DNA of 20,921 bases from Bacillota bacterium. GTDB lineage: Bacteria; Bacillota; Clostridia; Lachnospirales; Lachnospiraceae. Shown here in pieces: positions 13,253-20,921 of this stretch. Below the pieces are notes generated by a model. The model saw only the letters and a program-made list of their open reading frames with translations, was not told the DNA's origin and searched no databases. The stretch spans positions 1-20,921 of the forward strand of contig JAEZUR010000180.1 of NCBI GenBank assembly GCA_023420935.1. Direction: 5' to 3'. Position numbers and translations under genes: made by a program. Position 1 is the first letter of the stretch; each line of letters opens with the position of its first letter.

Positions 13253-14140
13253 ATGAGTAAAAATAGTAATCATTCTAAAAACCATAGAGTTGCTATTGTA
13301 GTGGAATGCATCTTGCTCTTTTTTATCATTGCAACACTTATTAGTATATATGTAGTTGGTGGAATGATAGGGGCATTTGCATGGTCTACGGCTATCTTTG
13401 TTTTAGCTCCAATTAGTACAATTGCCTGTATTATATATATGGTATGGATTATCACTCGAATGATAAGAAAGAAAGAATATAAATGGATCATTATCCATCA
13501 GGTAACATTTATGATGATTGCATTTCCAATACTAATGTTGTTTGACCTAGTTACCATTCCATACCCAGGGAAGATAAATGTTACACCACCAGTAATCTTT
13601 CAAAATCCGGTGGTAGGTGAAACAGTAGTATTTGGTGGTAAATCTTATCGTACACATGCTATGTGGCCATCAGAATGCTACGCCTATGATATCTTAGCAA
13701 AGCCTTATGAAGTAGGAAGTAATAACTTAGAGGACTACGGAATATTTGGACGTGATGTAGTTGCACCAATCCAAGGAACCATTTTAGAAGTTCATGATGG
13801 GGAACCAGATATTATACCCAATTCAGAAGAGTTTACCTCTTCCTTTGGTAATTATATATTTATGAAAATAGAAGAAACGAACACCTATCTGATATTTGCT
13901 CATTTAAAACGGGACAGTATTTGTATAACGGTTGGAGATAAAGTAACTCCAGGAATAAAACTTGCCCAAGTTGGCAACTCAGGAACTACCTCAGAACCAC
14001 ATCTACATTTTCAACATCAACAAAATGATCCTACCAAAATGCAATTTCCAATCTATTCAGTAGGATTACCAATAAACTTTGCATATATCTATCTTGGATG
14101 GAATGATAATGAAATTAACCAAGGCTGCGTTCTTAATTGA
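13253..14140 (+). CDS. Membrane-anchored M23-family (LytM-like) metallopeptidase
   Basis: A 295-aa protein with three N-terminal membrane helices (about 13-36, 42-66 and 78-101) and then an extracytoplasmic domain. The zinc-site residues of M23 endopeptidases can be seen as H135 and D146 (in HAMWPSECYAYDI), H217 (AHLKRD) and the HLH motif at 250-252 in PHLHFQ. GRDVVAPIQGTILEVHDG and GDKVTPGIKLAQVGNSGTT are typical LytM barrel sequences. The wider-than-usual gap between the first His and Asp is seen in a subgroup where the first ligand pattern differs, so activity should not be assumed. Expected role: cleavage of peptidoglycan cross-bridges. The gene is coupled to the 53-aa gene upstream and ends within a terminator. 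Confidence 0.82.
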   Translation: MSKNSNHSKNHRVAIVVECILLFFIIATLISIYVVGGMIGAFAWSTAIFVLAPISTIACIIYMVWIITRMIRKKEYKWIIIHQVTFMMIAFPILMLFDLVTIPYPGKINVTPPVIFQNPVVGETVVFGGKSYRTHAMWPSECYAYDILAKPYEVGSNNLEDYGIFGRDVVAPIQGTILEVHDGEPDIIPNSEEFTSSFGNYIFMKIEETNTYLIFAHLKRDSICITVGDKVTPGIKLAQVGNSGTTSEPHLHFQHQQNDPTKMQFPIYSVGLPINFAYIYLGWNDNEINQGCVLN

Positions 14141-14157
14141 TGACGCAGTCTTTTTTT
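14124..14157 (+). terminator. Rho-independent terminator of the M23 gene
   Basis: CTGCGT (14125-14130) pairs with ACGCAG (14143-14148), followed by TC and seven T residues (14151-14157). The stop codon of the peptidase gene lies in the loop. Confidence 0.85.
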
Positions 14158-14223
14158 GAAAAACTTACCATAAACCCATTGGCTAAATAAAGACTTTGTA
14201 GTACAATGAGCTGAAAAAAGAAT

Positions 14224-14400
14224 ATGGGGAAAGCATTTGCTAAATTAGTAGATAATATCATAAATTTGAAATCTGTAGATAGTATATACATAGATTCTAA
14301 TTTTCCGAGGTTTGTATATATACTAGCAGCTCATATGGGCTTGAAGAGCCAGTTGAAACAAAATGGGTTGAAGGCGAAAGAAACATCAAGACGATTATAA
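14224..14400 (+). CDS. Orphan 58-aa ORF, uncertain
   Basis: This open frame from ATG 14224 encodes MGKAFAKLVDNIINLK followed by SIYIDSNFPRFVYILAAHMGLKS and a basic tail. An in-frame TGA at 14212-14214 blocks extension upstream. There is no convincing ribosome site (AAAAAAGAAT precedes). The composition is protein-like, and the FPRFVYILAAHMGLKS part faintly recalls the end of R3H-type RNA-binding domains, but the spacing is off by one. It may be a real small gene or the remnant of a larger one. Otherwise 14158-14480 holds nothing I can identify apart from a TTGACA at 14419-14424 with no matching -10. Confidence 0.3.
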   Translation: MGKAFAKLVDNIINLKSVDSIYIDSNFPRFVYILAAHMGLKSQLKQNGLKAKETSRRL

Positions 14401-14480
14401 GGAATATGCAACCAATAGTTGACATAAAGTTGGTGGTAAGTTGCGCTGGGTTTTTATATGCTTGGGGTGGAGGTGTTATT

Positions 14481-15317
14481 ATGACGTTAGGTAATCGAAT
14501 TAAAGAATTAAGACAACAAAAACTATTATCTCAAGAAAAAATAGCGGAGGAACTTGGGGTAAGTAGGCAAGCTGTTTCCAAATGGGAAACAGGATTATCA
14601 TATCCAGATACGGAAAATCTCATAGCATTATCAAAAGTTTTAGAGGTATCTGTAGATGAATTAATTCAGATAAAAAAAGAAGAACAGAGCAGTTCAGAAG
14701 ATAATCTTCAAGAAAATCAACGTAACAAACAGAATGTGAAACCTATCTTTCCAAAATTATTTGTGGTCTGTCTTTTCACTCTAATATTGGTATTTGGAGG
14801 AACTGCTCTTATCTTAGGTTATAAAGTTAGACTTATAGGCGAAGGGAATAATAAAGGGATTGAAACGGGAAATAATTTAATAACTTTATCAACAGATTCC
14901 CCTAACGCAACAGATTCCCAAAACGCAACAGATTCCCAAAACGCAACGGAATTACCAGAGGCTACTCAGACTCCAGAAGATACCAAAATTTCAGAAGACT
15001 ATCTAAATAGTCCTGATAGTTTGCAGTTACAGGAAGTTACCCAATTATTTGCAAAAGCTTATTTTAGTGGTGATCTGGAAGGGGTTAAACGATATCTTGC
15101 TGATGCCGAGGCTGCAGAAGTATATGAGAAAAATATATATGATAATTTAGAATACATGACCTTAAAGTGGAAACCAGAAGATCTATCCACCAAAACAACC
15201 ATAGGTGTACAATATCAATTTCAAGAAAAAGGAACAGATACTGCAACCTATCTAGGAATGGAATTAATGAAAATAACTGATAAGTGGAAGATTACTAGTT
15301 TCTACTTAGAAAAATAA
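14481..15317 (+). CDS. Membrane-anchored XRE-family regulator
   Basis: A 278-aa protein with three parts. Residues 1-62 are a Cro/C1-type helix-turn-helix (SQEKIAEELGVSRQAVSKWE recognition unit). A membrane helix lies at about 92-114, so the DNA-binding domain is cytoplasmic. The outer part has a low-complexity linker of three NATDSQ-type units (about 139-156) and a ~95-residue C-terminal domain (QEVTQLFAKAYFSGDLEGV...) resembling NTF2-like or DUF4878 extracytoplasmic domains. I chose ATG 14481 because GGTGGAGG sits seven bases upstream; the open frame from ATG 14406 lacks a site and lies outside the HTH homology. It likely senses an envelope signal, with the adjacent acyltransferase (28-bp gap) as a plausible target. 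Confidence 0.82.
   Translation: MTLGNRIKELRQQKLLSQEKIAEELGVSRQAVSKWETGLSYPDTENLIALSKVLEVSVDELIQIKKEEQSSSEDNLQENQRNKQNVKPIFPKLFVVCLFTLILVFGGTALILGYKVRLIGEGNNKGIETGNNLITLSTDSPNATDSQNATDSQNATELPEATQTPEDTKISEDYLNSPDSLQLQEVTQLFAKAYFSGDLEGVKRYLADAEAAEVYEKNIYDNLEYMTLKWKPEDLSTKTTIGVQYQFQEKGTDTATYLGMELMKITDKWKITSFYLEK
14895..14948 (+). repeat. Three 18-bp tandem repeats in the regulator linker
   Basis: Units start at 14895, 14913 and 14931 with the form GATTCCCAAAACGCAACA; the second and third differ by one base and the first has two changes. Each encodes DS(P/Q)NAT, an in-frame hexapeptide, so copy number can change without breaking the gene. Confidence 0.85.
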
Positions 15318-15345
15318 TATAATGTTTGAAACGGAAGGGTAGTAT

Positions 15346-16446
15346 ATGAAATTGAATGTAAACACAGATAAAAATAGAATTAATTATATCGACAATATAA
15401 GATCACTTGTGATATTGCTACTTTTTCCGTTTCATACATTTCGAATGTTTACACACTTTGAACCATTTTATGTTCAAGGAGAACCACAAGCATTTTGTGA
15501 TGTGTTTATAGCTGCAACTTCTATTTGGTTTATGAATATATTATTTGTGCTGGCAGGAATCAGCATTTCTTTTAGCCTAAAGAAGAGAACTATAAAGGAA
15601 TTTTTATTAGAGAGGATAACAAAATTATTAATACCTTTTATCTTTGGGGTATTGTTGACCATACCAATCCAGACTTACTATGCAGAAAAATTTCATAACA
15701 ATTATCAAGGTGGGTATATGGAACAACTTAGGTTATATTTTACAAAAGAAACAGATTTATCGGGTTACTTCGGAGGATTTACTCCAGCTCATCTATGGTT
15801 TTTATTGTTCTTATTTCTCATCTCAATCTTATCACTTCCTGTTATTATTTATGTAAAGAAGAATGGATTGCCGCAACTAAAAAAGAGTCCTTCCTTGATT
15901 CGAATCATACCTTGGTTTCTTGTTATTATGCTTTCTAGTGTTGTAGAATTGGGAGAATCCTTGGGGCAGTATATGGCATATTTTTTACTTGGGTACTTAT
16001 TGTTACAACGGGAAGAAGTATTGTTACTTTTAAAAAGGTATAAATGGAGATTGACAGGGATTGCTGTTTTACTAAGTACTACTTCTGTAGTAACTTACTT
16101 AACTCTAGATTGGAGTAAAGTAAATGAAGCAGTAGAAATGGGGGTCTCTGCACTACGCCACCTATCATCTTGGATGATTATTCTTACCCTTTTAGGACTT
16201 TCACAGTGCTACTTAAATTTCAGAAATCGAATTACTACATACATTAATAAGAATTCATTTTCCATCTATTTTGTACATCAGACAATCTTAATTGTGATTG
16301 GATATTATACAGTTCGAGTTATTTCTACAACAGTAGTGCAAATGTTTGTTATTATGTTTGGAACATTTTCAAGTAGCATTTTAGCATGTGAGGTATTAAA
16401 GAGAATTCCAGTGGTAAGAACTATGTTTGGAATGGAAAACAAATAA
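15346..16446 (+). CDS. Acyltransferase-3 (OafA/WecH-type) membrane protein
   Basis: A 366-aa integral membrane protein with about ten hydrophobic helices. The N-terminal signature RINYIDNIRSLVILLLFPFH includes the D16-x-x-R19 motif and the essential His (H30) of the acyltransferase-3 family. These enzymes move acetyl or other acyl groups from the cytoplasm onto cell-surface polysaccharides or lipids. Other matching features are ISFSLKKRTIKEFLLERITKLLIPFIFG after the second helix and FSIYFVHQTILIVIGYY near the end. GGAAGGG is the ribosome site. It follows the XRE regulator closely and probably shares its transcript. The acceptor is unknown. Confidence 0.88.
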   Translation: MKLNVNTDKNRINYIDNIRSLVILLLFPFHTFRMFTHFEPFYVQGEPQAFCDVFIAATSIWFMNILFVLAGISISFSLKKRTIKEFLLERITKLLIPFIFGVLLTIPIQTYYAEKFHNNYQGGYMEQLRLYFTKETDLSGYFGGFTPAHLWFLLFLFLISILSLPVIIYVKKNGLPQLKKSPSLIRIIPWFLVIMLSSVVELGESLGQYMAYFLLGYLLLQREEVLLLLKRYKWRLTGIAVLLSTTSVVTYLTLDWSKVNEAVEMGVSALRHLSSWMIILTLLGLSQCYLNFRNRITTYINKNSFSIYFVHQTILIVIGYYTVRVISTTVVQMFVIMFGTFSSSILACEVLKRIPVVRTMFGMENK

Positions 16447-16506
16447 ATAGAACAGTGATAACATACAATTAAAACTAAAAAAAATAAACGATAATGGAGA
16501 AAATGA

Positions 16507-17208
16507 TGCTTCGAAAACATAAATCTCCACAACAAAAAGTTTGGAGAGGATCAATCAGTATTACTAGAAAAAATAAGAAAAGCAAAGCCGGATATTATAG
16601 TGGTTACTGGCGATATAATTGATAGTAAGCGAACCAACATAGAAATTGCTATGGAATTTATCCATGGTGCAGTAAAAATTGCGCCAGTATACTATGTAAC
16701 GGGTAATCATGAGGCTTGGTCTAATGTTTATAACGATTTAGAAGTAATGCTTCAACAAGCAGGTGTTGTGCTGATGGATAATAAGAAAATGAGTATTAGT
16801 AGAGGAGATTCCTTTGTAGAATTATATGGGATGCCAGATCCAGATTTCATGCTAGAATATAGTAATGACAATACTGGCAATATCATTGTAGAATCTCCAT
16901 TCAATCAATTAAATATAGAGAACCAAGATATATTTAAAATTCTTCTTTCTCATCGACCTGAATTAATAGAAACTTATGCAAAGAAGGAAATGGATCTAGT
17001 TTTTACTGGACACGCTCATGGAGGACAAGTTCGATTGCCGTTTCTTGGAGGCTTAGTAGCACCAAATCAAGGGTTTTTACCAAAGTATACTAGTGGAACA
17101 TATACAATGGATGCAACAACAGTAATTGTCAGTAGAGGTTTAGGAAATAGTATTATTCCAGTACGAGTCTTTAATCGCCCAGAACTTATTGTTTGTACGT
17201 TTGAATAA
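16507..17208 (+). pseudogene. 5'-truncated metallophosphoesterase (probable pseudogene)
   Basis: The frame ending at 17208 carries calcineurin-like phosphoesterase motifs: GDIID (codons 4-8 from GTG 16600), GNHEAW (35-40), SHRP (117-120) and GHAHGGQ (137-143). Homologous sequence continues upstream of GTG 16600 back to about 16519 (INLHNKKFG, LLEKIRKAKPDIIVV) but has no ATG or GTG start there and meets TGA at 16504-16506. The first metal motif, expected as D-x-H, reads N-L-H. The ~60-90 residues that precede it in intact proteins are absent, with only 60 bp left to the acyltransferase stop. So the 5' end is lost. A shortened product from GTG 16600 would lack a metal ligand. ATG 16494 opens a different frame that ends quickly. 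Confidence 0.7.
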
Positions 17209-17235
17209 ATAATTGAATTTAGGGGAGGTAGTTTC

Positions 17236-17931
17236 GTGAGTATCATACCAGAATGGAATTCATATCAAAAGAGACTAAAGGAAACGATTAAAAAGCAAGA
17301 TAGTTATAACGAAGCCAAGGAACTTTTTATCATGATGCATGGCATGGTACATTTTGCCCAGTCGTGTGAAACCAAGGAACCTGCTGTTATGGATAAACTA
17401 TGGGAGGATCTCGATAAGGAGCATGTCTGCATTATGCCTAAGGAAGACGATGTTACGATTGCTTGGAATATATGGCATATAACAAGAATTGAAGACTTGA
17501 CGGTAAATCTTCTTATCAATAATTCTGAACAAGTATTAAATAAAGAATGGCTAGAACGATTAAACGTAAATGTTACAGATACAGGAAATGCCATGACTGA
17601 TGACGAAATTATAGCGTTTAGTAAACAGGTAAATATACAAGAATTAAAAAATTATAGAATTGCAGTAGGAGAACGAACACAAAAAATACTTCGTAATCTA
17701 GGTGACCAGGATATGAAACGGAAGATTGAAAAAGCTAAATTAGATAAAATTTTATTAGTAGGTGGTGTATTAGAACATCCAGACTCTATCTGGTTACTAG
17801 ATTTCTGGGGAAAAAAAGATATAGCAGGTATAATATTAATGCCAGTTACAAGACACCAGATAGTACATTTAAATGATTGTGCTAATATAAAAAAAGCAAT
17901 CAATAGTAAGAAAGAATTTTTCCGAATATAG
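17236..17931 (+). CDS. DinB-superfamily (four-helix) protein
   Basis: A 231-aa soluble helical protein whose three histidine-bearing helices match the DinB/YfiT metal-binding bundle: HGMVHFAQ at about 35-42, AWNIWHITRIEDLTVN at about 74-89 and MPVTRHQIVHLND near 203-215. Despite the name, this superfamily is unrelated to DNA polymerase IV; members are thiol transferases or of unknown function. The start is GTG 17236 with AGGGGAGG seven bases upstream. It lies downstream of the phosphoesterase remnant (27-bp gap) and 53 bp before the zinc-ribbon gene. Confidence 0.75.
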   Translation: MSIIPEWNSYQKRLKETIKKQDSYNEAKELFIMMHGMVHFAQSCETKEPAVMDKLWEDLDKEHVCIMPKEDDVTIAWNIWHITRIEDLTVNLLINNSEQVLNKEWLERLNVNVTDTGNAMTDDEIIAFSKQVNIQELKNYRIAVGERTQKILRNLGDQDMKRKIEKAKLDKILLVGGVLEHPDSIWLLDFWGKKDIAGIILMPVTRHQIVHLNDCANIKKAINSKKEFFRI

Positions 17932-17984
17932 TCTATTACAATAACGTAAACAATATAAAACACAAGAAGGGTAAAGAGAAACTT

Positions 17985-18500
17985 ATGTACTGTCCAAATT
18001 GTAAACAAGAATATAGAAGTGGTTTTACTACTTGTCCTGACTGTAAGGAACAATTGGTAGAGCAAGTGCCTATGGATCTTAACAAAATAGAAGCTATGGA
18101 TCCGGTAAAAGTTATTTCTGTAGCAACGGAATTAGATGCCCAAATTATAATGAACTTATTACTTAATAACAAGATACCTTGTTTCAAAAAAAGCAAAGGA
18201 ATGGGCGGATATTTGAATCTTTATATGGGATATTCGGTCTATGGAGAAGACATCTACGTAGACAAAGCAGATTGTTCCTTAGCTATGGAAATAATAGATA
18301 GTCTATCCAATAATGAGAATGTTGATATAGAGTGCGATAATGAGATAGAAAAAGAATATGAGATTGAGAGCGACCTAGAGGAGAAACAGGAATCCAGTAC
18401 GATTCCATTTTACAGAAAACCTCAGATCGTTGCGAGGATCATATTAATTTTTATGGTAGGAAGCGTGGTTTTATCTTATATTATAAATAATTATTTATAG
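17985..18500 (+). CDS. Zinc-ribbon / DUF2007 protein with C-terminal membrane helix
   Basis: A 171-aa protein in three parts. The N-terminal zinc ribbon has C3-P-N-C6 and C17-P-D-C20. Residues about 40-105 form a DUF2007-like domain (VKVISVATELDAQIIMNLLL, then IYVDKADCSLAMEIID), a PII-like ferredoxin fold proposed to act in signal transduction. A long acidic linker (EIEKEYEIESDLEEK) leads to one membrane helix at about 148-168. Zinc ribbon plus DUF2007 is a common clostridial architecture of unknown role. ATG 17985 follows GGGTAAAGAGAAAC, a modest ribosome site. Confidence 0.78.
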   Translation: MYCPNCKQEYRSGFTTCPDCKEQLVEQVPMDLNKIEAMDPVKVISVATELDAQIIMNLLLNNKIPCFKKSKGMGGYLNLYMGYSVYGEDIYVDKADCSLAMEIIDSLSNNENVDIECDNEIEKEYEIESDLEEKQESSTIPFYRKPQIVARIILIFMVGSVVLSYIINNYL

Positions 18501-18549
18501 TTATCAAAGGCAAAGGGTTACGCATTTAAAAAATATAGGAGGGATTTGT

Positions 18550-18732
18550 ATGAAAAAAGATGACAGATTTATTAAGACATATTCACAAGGAAGTATGAAC
18601 ATCACTGAGATTTGGGTTGACAAGGAAACGGGAGTTAACTACATGTATCATATGGCAGGTTACTCAGGTGGGTTAACGCCACTCTTGGATCGAGATGGTA
18701 AACCTATTATAACATCAGTATCGTCAATATAA
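18550..18732 (+). CDS. DUF6440 family small protein
   Basis: A 60-aa soluble protein. The conserved pattern WVDKETGVNYMYH, then GYSGGLTPLLDRDGKPII is characteristic of DUF6440, a short, widespread Clostridia family of unknown function, often found in xenosiderophore, phage or mobile contexts. ATG 18550 has an excellent AGGAGGG ribosome site (18538-18544). The gene ends 55 bp before a terminator. Confidence 0.82.
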   Translation: MKKDDRFIKTYSQGSMNITEIWVDKETGVNYMYHMAGYSGGLTPLLDRDGKPIITSVSSI

Positions 18733-18787
18733 AGAAATTATCAAAAAGCATAGGGTTAAATGAAAACGCATGAAATATGTAATTAAA

Positions 18788-18823
18788 GGCTTGGTTCTAG
18801 TACATTAGAACTAGGTCTTTTTT
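18788..18823 (+). terminator. Rho-independent terminator after the DUF6440 gene
   Basis: TTGGTTCTA (18791-18799) pairs with TAGAACTAG (18806-18814), 8-9 bp with one G-U, followed by GTC and six T residues (18818-18823). It separates the DUF6440 gene from the secretion locus. Confidence 0.85.
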
Positions 18824-18846
18824 ATTGGAATATTGGAATATTTTGT

Positions 18847-18876
18847 TTGACATATATTATTTAATTAAACTAAAAT
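18847..18876 (+). promoter_or_regulatory. Promoter of the WXG100-like / Rhs locus
   Basis: TTGACA (18847-18852) and TAAAAT (18871-18876) are separated by 18 bp in very AT-rich DNA. The sequence just upstream has the direct repeat TTGGAATA twice (18825-18840). Confidence 0.65.
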
Positions 18877-18948
18877 ATACAATATATAGTTAATAATCCT
18901 AAATAAGGGAATATATTACTAAAACGTACGCATATTGGGGGATGAGAC

Positions 18949-19248
18949 ATGGAAAATTGTATCATAGTAAATTATAGTGCAACACAGGAAAAGATTTCAC
19001 AATTATTATCTGATATACAGACCGAAATAACGTCAGATGTAGCTATGCAATATGAGAATCTGTTGCAAATGTTTCAAGATTCCAAAGGTGATGCTGCCGA
19101 TAAGTTAAGGATACAGCTGAATCAAGAAAAAATAATGGTTGAGAATCTTGCAGGTCTTTTAACAGAAATGTCACAATACGTATTGAAATCTGCTACATTA
19201 TTTAAAGAATTAGATAATAACATATCAACACATTATAGTGAAGAGTAA
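18949..19248 (+). CDS. WXG100-like small helical protein (T7SS partner, TIGR04197-like)
   Basis: A 99-aa, cysteine-poor, all-helical protein with two long amphipathic helices (about 10-47 and 50-93, NQEKIMVENLAGLLTEMSQYV) and a loop near DSKGDAADKL. Size, helical hairpin and the position directly before a large Rhs protein fit the ESX/LXG-associated small partner proteins of type VII secretion. The WxG turn itself is absent, so I rank it as WXG100-like (TIGR04197-type). GGGGGATGAG precedes the ATG by four bases. It probably pairs with the N-terminal helical domain of the next protein to guide its export. That role is inference from context. Confidence 0.6.
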   Translation: MENCIIVNYSATQEKISQLLSDIQTEITSDVAMQYENLLQMFQDSKGDAADKLRIQLNQEKIMVENLAGLLTEMSQYVLKSATLFKELDNNISTHYSEE

Positions 19249-19269
19249 ATTTGGATGGGAGAGGAAAGT

Positions 19270-20921
19270 ATGGGAGAACAATTGGATAAAAATCGGGTAT
19301 TCTTAATGGAAGCATTGCAGGAACTTCTAACTAGCGGTAAGAATTTATTAACCTATGCCATGGATATAAGTGAAACGATAGAATCTGAAATTACTACATT
19401 AATTTCCATAGGTAATCAAATTCCAGGAGAAGCAATTAATTATTCGTTTATAGATAAAACCAATTCTTTAAAAGGGAAATTAAAAAAACCTGAATTTGAA
19501 GAGTGCTACCTTGAATTACAAAAAGTGTTATCAAAAATGATTGAAAATGTTCCCATTACAGATGATACCATTGCAAAAGCTATGGTGGAGATAACAGATG
19601 TTGTTGGGCTAATTAATAGTAGAATTACAGATTTAAGAAATGCAATTGGTGATCCTGCTATGACTGGCGATTATGTAGAATTTCTTGCAGTTTTAGAAGA
19701 GTATAAAGTTAATTGGGATAAAACGAATACAGAATTAAAAGCTAAATTTGATATTATAAAAGCAATGTTAAAAGGGCTGGAACAAATCGCTTGTGAATAT
19801 AGTGTGGATCCTGTTAATTTAGCAACTGGAAACTTTGTATATGACCAGGTTGATCTAAAGATTGGTGGAGCCAATCCATTAGTATTAAAGAGAATATATA
19901 ATTCTTTAGATGACTCCATTGGATGCTTTGGAACAAAATGGACACATAACTTAATTGCAACATTATATAAAGGTAAGAAGGAAGAGTCTATCACGATTCA
20001 TTTCGAAGATAGTCATGAAGAAATATTTCTTAAGAAAAAGGATAATTATTATAGTTCTATTCGAAGTGATCAAAGTTTTATTACGTTCTATGATGAAACA
20101 TACTTTCTTCAAACCTCCAATTATCAACTATATCAATTTAATAAAAATGGAGAATGTATTGAAAAAAGGGATTCTCATGCGAATGCAATTAAATTTTCAT
20201 ATAAAGATGGGAATTTAATCTCAGTCTTAAATAAAAGTGGGGAGCTGCAGTTTAGCTATCAAGAAAACGGTTTTATTTCTCATGTATATGACCGCGAAGG
20301 TAGAAAACAAATGTACACCTATGATGGAACTATGCTTTGTAAGGTGGAAGATGAAACAGGTGCATCGGTATCTTATCTATATGATGCAGACGGTAATATC
20401 CTTTCTGTCATGAATGAACAGAATATATGCCAGGTGCAAAATCGATTTGATGGCCAAGGAAGAACAATTAGACAGGCATTTCCTGATGGCGGCATCATGA
20501 AATATGAGTATAAGGATAAAGAAAATGCGGTTCTACTTACACAACAGAATGGCAATCAGATAACCTATGTTCATGATGAGAATTATCACAACACAAAAAT
20601 CATCCATATGGATGGTGAAGAACAGTTGGAATATGATAAAAGCGGACGAAGAACTGCTTATATAGATAAAAAAGGTTATAAGATTCAATATAAATATAAT
20701 GACAAGGGTGATCTATGCAAAATAATCGACCCTTATGATAATTACACAGAGATTACATATAACGCCAACCGAAAACCAGTTTGTGTACGTCAGAAGGATG
20801 GAACCAAAAAATATAATTATTATGATAAAAGAGGTTACTTAATAAAGTCCATTGATTCCATAGGTAGAAAAATAGGATATTGTTACGGTAATCAATCAAA
20901 ACCCAAGAAGATAATATTAGG
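19270..20921 (+). CDS. Rhs-repeat secreted polymorphic toxin, N-terminal part (partial)
   Basis: The frame is open from ATG 19270 (GAGAGGAAAGT ribosome site) to the end of the window, 550 codons, and continues beyond it. Residues 1-178 are helical and resemble LXG/WXG-type export domains (ALQELLTSGKNLLTYA, ITDLRNAIGDPAMTG). DPVNLATGNF at 180-189, followed by DLKIGG, R-x-YNS and FGTKWTHN, is the DUF6531 start of Rhs shells. From about 300 onward, YD-type repeats recur (YDREGRKQMYTYDG, YLYDADGNI, YDKSGRRTAYIDKKG, YDKRGYLIKS). Such proteins form a hollow cage around a variable C-terminal toxin, which lies outside the window, as would any immunity gene. No Sec signal peptide is visible, fitting type VII export with its 99-aa neighbour. 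Confidence 0.82.
   Translation, partial: MGEQLDKNRVFLMEALQELLTSGKNLLTYAMDISETIESEITTLISIGNQIPGEAINYSFIDKTNSLKGKLKKPEFEECYLELQKVLSKMIENVPITDDTIAKAMVEITDVVGLINSRITDLRNAIGDPAMTGDYVEFLAVLEEYKVNWDKTNTELKAKFDIIKAMLKGLEQIACEYSVDPVNLATGNFVYDQVDLKIGGANPLVLKRIYNSLDDSIGCFGTKWTHNLIATLYKGKKEESITIHFEDSHEEIFLKKKDNYYSSIRSDQSFITFYDETYFLQTSNYQLYQFNKNGECIEKRDSHANAIKFSYKDGNLISVLNKSGELQFSYQENGFISHVYDREGRKQMYTYDGTMLCKVEDETGASVSYLYDADGNILSVMNEQNICQVQNRFDGQGRTIRQAFPDGGIMKYEYKDKENAVLLTQQNGNQITYVHDENYHNTKIIHMDGEEQLEYDKSGRRTAYIDKKGYKIQYKYNDKGDLCKIIDPYDNYTEITYNANRKPVCVRQKDGTKKYNYYDKRGYLIKSIDSIGRKIGYCYGNQSKPKKIIL

Noticed and set aside
14406..14480. Upstream ATG for the XRE regulator
   Set aside because: There is no ribosome site, and the HTH homology begins at the Met encoded at 14481, which has GGAGG.
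19955..20218. 87-codon plus-strand ORF inside the Rhs gene
   Set aside because: The Rhs frame is continuous across it with YD-repeat sequence; this is an out-of-frame shadow.
1..20921. CRISPR arrays, tRNA or rRNA genes, insertion sequences, prophage genes
   Set aside because: No regularly spaced direct repeats, no tRNA-like cloverleaf and no transposase, integrase or phage structural proteins were seen.

Overview
The window is low-GC DNA with strong AGGAGG-type ribosome sites, TTGACA/TATAAT promoters and short intergenic gaps. Gene content (WYL regulator, DUF3795, DUF6440, COG4586-type ABC exporters, Smr-less MutS2, Hol_Tox-like peptide, LXG/Rhs secretion proteins) points to a Clostridia chromosome, probably Lachnospiraceae. 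That placement is inference from protein style and cannot be proved here. I see no rRNA, tRNA, CRISPR array, insertion sequence or transposase gene.

Layout. 1-229 is the 3' end of a WYL-type regulator with its terminator. 353-2046 holds a DUF3795 Cys-rich protein, a translationally coupled HEAT-like protein and a SAP-domain protein. 2047-2675 has no protein gene beyond a possible 12-codon leader. It holds one arm of a repeat, a strong promoter driving a ~270-nt highly structured RNA that ends in a terminator, and a second terminator-like hairpin just before the next ribosome site. 2676-5261 is a three-gene ABC-2 exporter operon, followed closely by a MutS2-like ATPase without the Smr nuclease domain (5271-7295).

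7336-9330 looks like a small SOS island. A Y-family DNA polymerase gene (dinB) has a LexA-like box inside its promoter and is followed by an 83-aa orphan protein. Facing it on the minus strand is an unlisted 31-aa gene for a holin-like membrane toxin. Its promoter overlaps a perfect GAAC-N4-GTTC box, and its Shine-Dalgarno sequence is buried in a hairpin. A strong plus-strand promoter between the two would make a ~90-nt RNA that overlaps the toxin 3' end. Together these have the layout of a type I toxin-antitoxin locus under DNA-damage control, and this is the most interesting feature of the window.

9452-11879 is a second ABC transporter (ATPase plus large membrane subunit). 12033-14140 carries two putative cell-wall enzymes (a permuted NlpC/P60-like protein and a membrane-anchored M23 peptidase) and a small membrane protein. 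Between them lies a ~200-bp end-to-end palindromic element, whose arm is the sequence also seen at 2096-2146. 14224-16446 has an orphan small ORF, a membrane-anchored XRE regulator and an acyltransferase-3 protein. 16507-17208 is a 5'-truncated metallophosphoesterase remnant. 17236-18732 holds a DinB-superfamily protein, a zinc-ribbon/DUF2007 protein and a DUF6440 protein. From 18847 a strong promoter leads into a WXG100-like small helical protein and the start of an Rhs-repeat protein that runs off the end, suggesting a type VII-secreted polymorphic toxin locus.
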